Positions 8,065-11,507 of a stretch of DNA of 11,507 nucleotides are shown here, in pieces. Numbering within the stretch: position 1 is the first letter of the stretch; each line of letters opens with the position of its first letter. A program made the translations under genes and the position numbers. Origin of the DNA: Ectocarpus siliculosus (taxonomy: Eukaryota > Sar > Phaeophyceae > Ectocarpales > Ectocarpaceae). The stretch lies in contig FN648592.1 of NCBI GenBank assembly GCA_000310025.1, positions 102,270 to 113,776 of the forward strand, given 5' to 3'. The notes under the pieces were generated by a model. It made no database searches. It was not told the DNA's origin and saw only the letters and a program-made list of their open reading frames with translations.

Positions 8065-9033
8065 ATGGTCTTCGGATTCGGAAAGGACTCGGACTCTGAG
8101 GAGGAGAAGAAGAAGAAGCAACAAGAGGAGGAGGAGGCCAAGAAGAAGGCCGGACGCCGCCGCCGCCCTGGCAAGAGGGACAGCGATCCTGACACCGACG
8201 AGGAGGAGGAATCCAAGAGGCCCGGAGGGCGCAGGCGCCCCGGCCGCAAGAACGACGGCTCCGCCGACGAGGAGGAGGACGACGAGGAGGGCAAGAAGAG
8301 GCCCGGTGGACGCCGCCGCCGCCCTGGCAAGAGGGACAGCGACCCCGACACCGATGAGGAGGAAGAATCCAAGAGGCCCGGGGGGCGGAGGCGCCCCGGC
8401 CGCAAGAACGAAGGATCCGCCGACGAGGAGGAGGAAGAAGGCAAGCCTGGCCGCCCACACGGCCGCCCCGGCCGTAAGAAGGACGAGGAGGAGGAGGAGG
8501 AAGGCAGGCCTGGCCGCCCGCACGGCCGCCCCGGCCGCAAGAAGGACGACGAGGAAGAGGAGGAAGGCAAGCCTGGCCGCCCGCACGGCCGCCCCGGCCG
8601 CAAGCAGGACGAGGAGGAGGAGGAAGGCAAGCCTGGCCGCCCGCACGGTCGCCCCGGACACAAGAAGGACGACGAGGAGGAAGAGGAGGAAGGCAAGCCT
8701 GGCCGCCCGCACGGCCGCCCCGGCCGCAAGAATGACGAGGAGGAGGAGCACGATGCTCCCGGCCACGGCAGGCCCCATGGCCGCCCCGGCCGCAAGAACG
8801 ACGAGGAGGAGCACGAGGCTCCTGGCCACGGCAGGCCCCAGCACGGTCGGCCCCAGCACGGCCGCAAGGATGAAGACGAGCACGAGGCCCCCGGTCACGG
8901 CAGGCCCCAGCACGGCAAGCACGGGGCTGGCGCTGCCGCCGGTGCTGCCGCAGCGGGAGCGGGTGCAGCCGGAGCGGCGGCGGCGGCGGGCCACGGGAAG
9001 CACAACCAGCAGCAACAGCAGCAGCAGCAACAA

Positions 9034-9089
<56 letters not shown>

Positions 9090-11277
9090 CGCTCCCAGCC
9101 ACACCACCCCCATGGAGGTCGACCACAACAACGAGAACCCCCACGCCGCGGGCGGCCACGGCGGCCAAGGCCACGGCGGGCAGGGCCACCAGCAGGCGGA
9201 CCAGAACTCCGAGCAGGCCAAGATCGAGGAACAGCGGAGGAAGGACGAGGCGGAGCGCATCAGGCTCCAGAAGATCGCAGACAACCAGCCGCAGCAGCCC
9301 CAGCAGCCCCAGCAGCCGCAGCAGCCGCAGCAGCCGCAGCAGCCTCACCACAGCAGCGGCCACAACGCCGGCTCTGGCGGCACTGTGACGGTCAAGGAGG
9401 GAGAGTCCATCCAGGTTCGTTCCTTGTGGTTGATGAATTTGGGTTTGGAACAAAGAGACATGTTAACCAACGGATATGCAGAGACACGTGGGGGTCAGGC
9501 AGCACATACATGCATGTAAGAATTCTTCGTTTGTCCGGGATTCTGCGTGTGCACTGCTGTGCGTGTACGTGCAGCGCGTGTGGATGTGTGTGTGTTTCGT
9601 GCTGCTGTGTGCCGCGGCTTGGTTGCCAGCAAGTCAGGGTAGGGCGTGCGCGCGAAGCGCCTGCCAAAGGCGAGATCCCGTGTGGGACACCCTTTGCTCT
9701 CCCGGTTGCCGCGCATCTTCAACCAACCCCATTTTTTTTTTTTGGTGTTCGAAAGAGAGCGGGCTCTCTCATGATCACCCATTTTGCCTTTGTTCTTTCC
9801 GCCTTCTGTCAAACGCAAGCGACGGCCGCGTGCCAAGCGCGCTTGAACGTCCCACACCACAGCAGCGCGCATTACGACTGTCATCCCCTCGCGCCGGGGG
9901 TATAGCGCCCGCGTGTATGCATAAACTGTACTAAGTTTATTTTCGTGAGATAGAAACCACAAGGCAGCAGCTGCACCGCGGCAGCAGTGATCGTGCGCGT
10001 GCCCTAAGTTCAAGAGACGGCGGACCGTCTTTCATCCGCCAGCGCATACAAAAATGCTATAAAAATTCTACAACTGCCATCATTTTCACCCGCCGTTGAG
10101 AAGCTACATGTAATTCCCGCCTTCTCTTGACAGTGATCTGTACCAGTACACGAGAAAGCGTCCTGGCTTTTGCTTCATACGGGAAGTTTGATCCATCATC
10201 TGGCTTTTTGTGGCAAAGAGAGCAGCAACAGCTGTTTCGGATGGTTTTCTCAGCCCCACATCTTGATGATTGATTTCTGCAGGAACAATCTCCCACCTCG
10301 ATGTTTTCTCTCCCTTGAATTTTTTTGCTCTGGCGTGCTTGGTCTGCTGGTGTCTACAGCAGTAGTGTCGTAGTGTTATGTCTAGTGTCTAGTGTCTAGT
10401 GTCCAGCGTACACTTCCAGAACAAATGCTGGTTGCACAGAACGACATCTAGCTGATAACAATGCTGCTTTGTTCTGGACGCCATTGCTGGCATCGTTTGA
10501 TCCGGTTCAAAGTATCGAGACACTGCTTGCCGCGCCTGTTTCCACTTGCCTGCTGCCTGCCTTTCGCGCCTCTGTTTCACTTGTAGTTCTTCTGTTACAG
10601 AGATGAAACAAAATATCGTCGTCCGACGGCGGTGAATCCTAGTATCCAGTATCCAACACAACCCAACGAACGGTCGTAACGTCGTGACCCCGCCAGCTGG
10701 ATGAAATATACTTCAGCAAGATGTTGCATCATCAGTACCATACTTAAATTTATCTGGAGTGAAATACTTTGCCGGGGTACATTTATCGTGCGTATTTTCA
10801 CTGGACTTGAGGGGTGTGTCGCAAGTGGGGAACAAAATGATGAATATGTTCTATTGTAGCAGGCAGTGACTCCAACGGTAACGAGAAGGGAATGGGGTGT
10901 GCGTTTTATCCATGCACAAGACACAGGCGGTAAAACATTACAGCTCCACCACATCCCGTTCGACTGTGGGTATATCTCGAATGGGTAGAGTCTTTCTGTG
11001 TGTGTTTTTATTATTCCTTAATTACAGCAGTTGTATGCCCCGTGCCTTCCTTGTGGGTAAATATGCCACTCTTCTCCTGGCGCCAGCGGCTGAAAGATGG
11101 AGAAACATAAAAGAGGTTATGCGTTTCTCAACCAACCCCCTTCGTCTGTTTTTGCTCCTCCCTCTGTTCCTTGTACGTGGTATCTTAAAAAAAAAACAGG
11201 CTGCTCTCGACGCTGCCTCCCCTGGCACCACGATCCTGATCGAGGCTGGCACCTACCACGAGGCTTTCAAGTCCCGG
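8065..11277 (+). CDS. Repetitive charged / polyQ protein leading into a right-handed beta-helix domain, 5' part, 2 exons
   Basis: Exon 1 is 8065-9414 (450 codons) and exon 2 is 11200-11277 (26 codons); the gene continues beyond the window. The start is the ATG in AACCATGG, a strong context right after a CT-rich leader; an in-frame ATG at 7909 is less likely because its stretch reads like leader sequence. Residues: MVFGFG 1-6; E/K-rich 12-28; two 52-residue R/K-E repeats from 30; GRP-acidic array 126-276; Ala/Gly tract 287-309; Gln27 at 315-341; Gly/His/Gln-rich linker; charged helix 382-406; PQQ x6 at 409-426; then TVTVKEGESIQ 440-450 joined to AALDAASPG and GTYHE. That last segment is the classic entry to a pectate-lyase-like parallel beta-helix (PbH1). 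No signal peptide or membrane segment is seen, so it is likely intracellular. The function is unknown: the beta-helix could be enzymatic or a binding scaffold, and the N-terminus is likely disordered. Confidence 0.82.
8152..8463 (+). repeat. 156-bp in-frame tandem duplication in gene 2
   Basis: Copy 1 (8152-8307) and copy 2 (8308-8463) both run from GGACGCCGCCGCCGCCC through codons for GKRDSDPDTDEEEESKRPGG to a GRKN-(D/E)GSADEEE block. They differ mainly at synonymous positions, and at the end of copy 2 the sequence passes into the next repeat family. Each encodes 52 residues alternating basic Arg/Pro/Gly blocks with acidic blocks. Confidence 0.9.
8440..8892 (+). repeat. GRP-rich / acidic tandem repeat array in gene 2 (7 units)
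   Basis: Protein units begin at residues 126, 147, 168, 188, 210, 233 and 254. The early units read GKPGRPHGRPGRKKD followed by 4-6 Glu; later units drift to GHGRPHGRPGRKND and GHGRPQHGRPQHGRK with EHEAP endings. Unit length varies from 20 to 23 residues, mostly through the number of GAG/GAA codons, as expected from replication slippage. The GRP cores flanked by Arg/Lys resemble AT-hook DNA-binding motifs but lack the exact RGRP core. Confidence 0.9.
9007..9087 (+). repeat. CAG/CAA repeat encoding 27 glutamines
   Basis: There are 27 Gln codons in a row. The first ten are interrupted by four CAA codons; the last 17 (9037-9087) are pure CAG. Pure CAG of this length is prone to slippage, so allele length probably varies. 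It lies in frame within gene 2, between an Ala/Gly tract and a Gly/His-rich linker. Confidence 0.95.
9289..9345 (+). repeat. PQQ codon repeat (6 units) in gene 2
   Basis: Six Pro-Gln-Gln units (residues 409-426) plus a final Pro are encoded by CC(G/C)CAGCAG. They probably form an extended, polyproline-like linker between the charged helix (382-406) and the beta-helix entry. Confidence 0.92.
9415..11199 (+). other. Gene 2 intron 1 (1785 nt)
   Basis: The donor is GTTCGT at 9415, weaker than the gene 1 donors; the acceptor is AAAACAG ending at 11199, just after a 10-A run. It is phase 0. The join GESIQ-AALDAASPG restores the usual beta-helix entry sequence (V..GESIQAAL.AA..G), which supports both boundaries. 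Inside are a CACGTG at 9485-9490, a GT-rich stretch (about 9545-9600), a T run at 9732-9742 and a TCTAGTG x3 array at 10381-10401. No other gene is recognised on either strand. Confidence 0.75.
10381..10401 (+). repeat. TCTAGTG x3 heptamer repeat
   Basis: Three exact 7-bp units are followed by a degenerate fourth (TCCAGCG). The array is intronic and no function is seen. Confidence 0.85.
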
Positions 11278-11507
11278 GTACGTCATGGTTGGTGATGGTG
11301 TTAGAATTCAGGTTAGACTTCTGTGTCGGGACTCGTCCTCCTATACTCCTCAATTTATTTTTGAACAGGCAGCAGAAAGGCAGTACCCGTACCGCGACCT
11401 CTGCTCCACCTTTCTCCTGGCGATTTTTACCCGTGTTATCTTATCTCAAGCTTACAAGTAGCACCGATTCAACCCCCCCCCCCCCCCCCCCCCCCTTTTG
11501 GCCTTTT
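11278..11507 (+). other. Start of gene 2 intron 2, running off the window
   Basis: The donor GTACGT at 11278 follows the last recognisable beta-helix codons (EAFKSR). A possible acceptor, TTGAACAG at about 11369, opens a frame (AAERQYPYRDLCS) that does not resemble the next beta-helix strand and stops at 11458, so I do not call it an exon. A 23-C run at 11473-11495 sits near the window edge. Confidence 0.55.

Noticed and set aside
8013-8867. 284-codon minus-strand frame of Ser runs and Pro/Arg/Gly
   Set aside because: It is the antisense shadow of the GAG/GAA and GGCCGC repeats. Its periodicity exactly mirrors the sense repeats.
7847-9388. 513-codon open frame on the plus strand in another frame (Arg-, Thr- and Ser-rich)
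   Set aside because: It is a frame-shifted reading of the same repeats, including a Ser run from the CAG tract read as AGC. It has no domain and no continuation into exon 2.
7771-9453. 560-codon open frame on the minus strand (Leu-, Ala- and Val-rich)
   Set aside because: It is the reverse complement of the GC-rich, CAG-rich repeats of gene 2 exon 1. Its long Leu run is simply the antisense of the CAG tract. It has no domain, and the + frame has a good start context and joins a recognisable domain.
11370-11460. Possible third exon of gene 2 after TTGAACAG
   Set aside because: The frame after the acceptor (AAERQYPYRDLCS) does not resemble a beta-helix strand and ends in a stop soon after, so it is left as intron.
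11473-11495. 23-C run near the window end as a telomere or special element
   Set aside because: It is a plain homopolymer with no telomeric unit, and similar G and T runs occur elsewhere in non-coding DNA here. It is more likely a simple repeat in an intron.

Overview
This is eukaryotic nuclear DNA. Two protein-coding genes lie head to tail on the + strand, both split by GT-AG introns, and both run off the window. Several traits suggest a brown alga or another multicellular-type stramenopile: many phase-conserved exons separated by introns of 0.2-1.8 kb, balanced to GC-rich exons, long homopolymer runs (T, G, C) in non-coding DNA, and a reading frame rich in low-complexity repeats. This placement is an inference from gene style. 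No diagnostic marker such as an rRNA gene is present.

Gene 1 (601-4694) is the 3' part of a CitE/CLYBL-type gene (HpcH/HpaI aldolase - citrate lyase beta superfamily). Seven exons join without any frame break into 258 codons plus a stop. They carry the family's hallmark blocks: DGVAPEAK, VVVRIN, IPKVES, MIETP, GTSDL, DGVHLD, GKTLIHP and the C-terminal cap helix. The 5' exons, with the start codon and any targeting peptide, lie upstream of base 1.

Bases 4695 to about 7800 contain no gene I can support. This stretch holds the 3' flank of gene 1, short tandem repeats, several short hairpins and one clear foldback element (about 7097-7352) whose two arms are inverted copies of each other. A compact set of promoter-like motifs (CCAAT, CACGTG, TTCCCGCC) sits at 7816-7876, ahead of gene 2.

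Gene 2 (8065 to beyond 11277) has a 1350-bp first exon encoding a strongly repetitive, highly charged, probably disordered protein: two copies of a 52-residue repeat, a GRPHGRPGRK-acidic repeat array, an Ala/Gly tract, 27 Gln, a short charged helix and six PQQ units. The exon then runs into the first strand of a right-handed parallel beta-helix, completed across a 1.8-kb intron by exon 2 (GESIQ joined to AALDAASPG, then GTYHE). The rest of the beta-helix is downstream of the window. Exon 1 stays open in several frames on both strands, which produces large false reading frames.

The two genes show no evident functional link. The most interesting items are the architecture of gene 2 and its unstable repeats, a possible intron-retention isoform without the beta-helix, and the foldback element.
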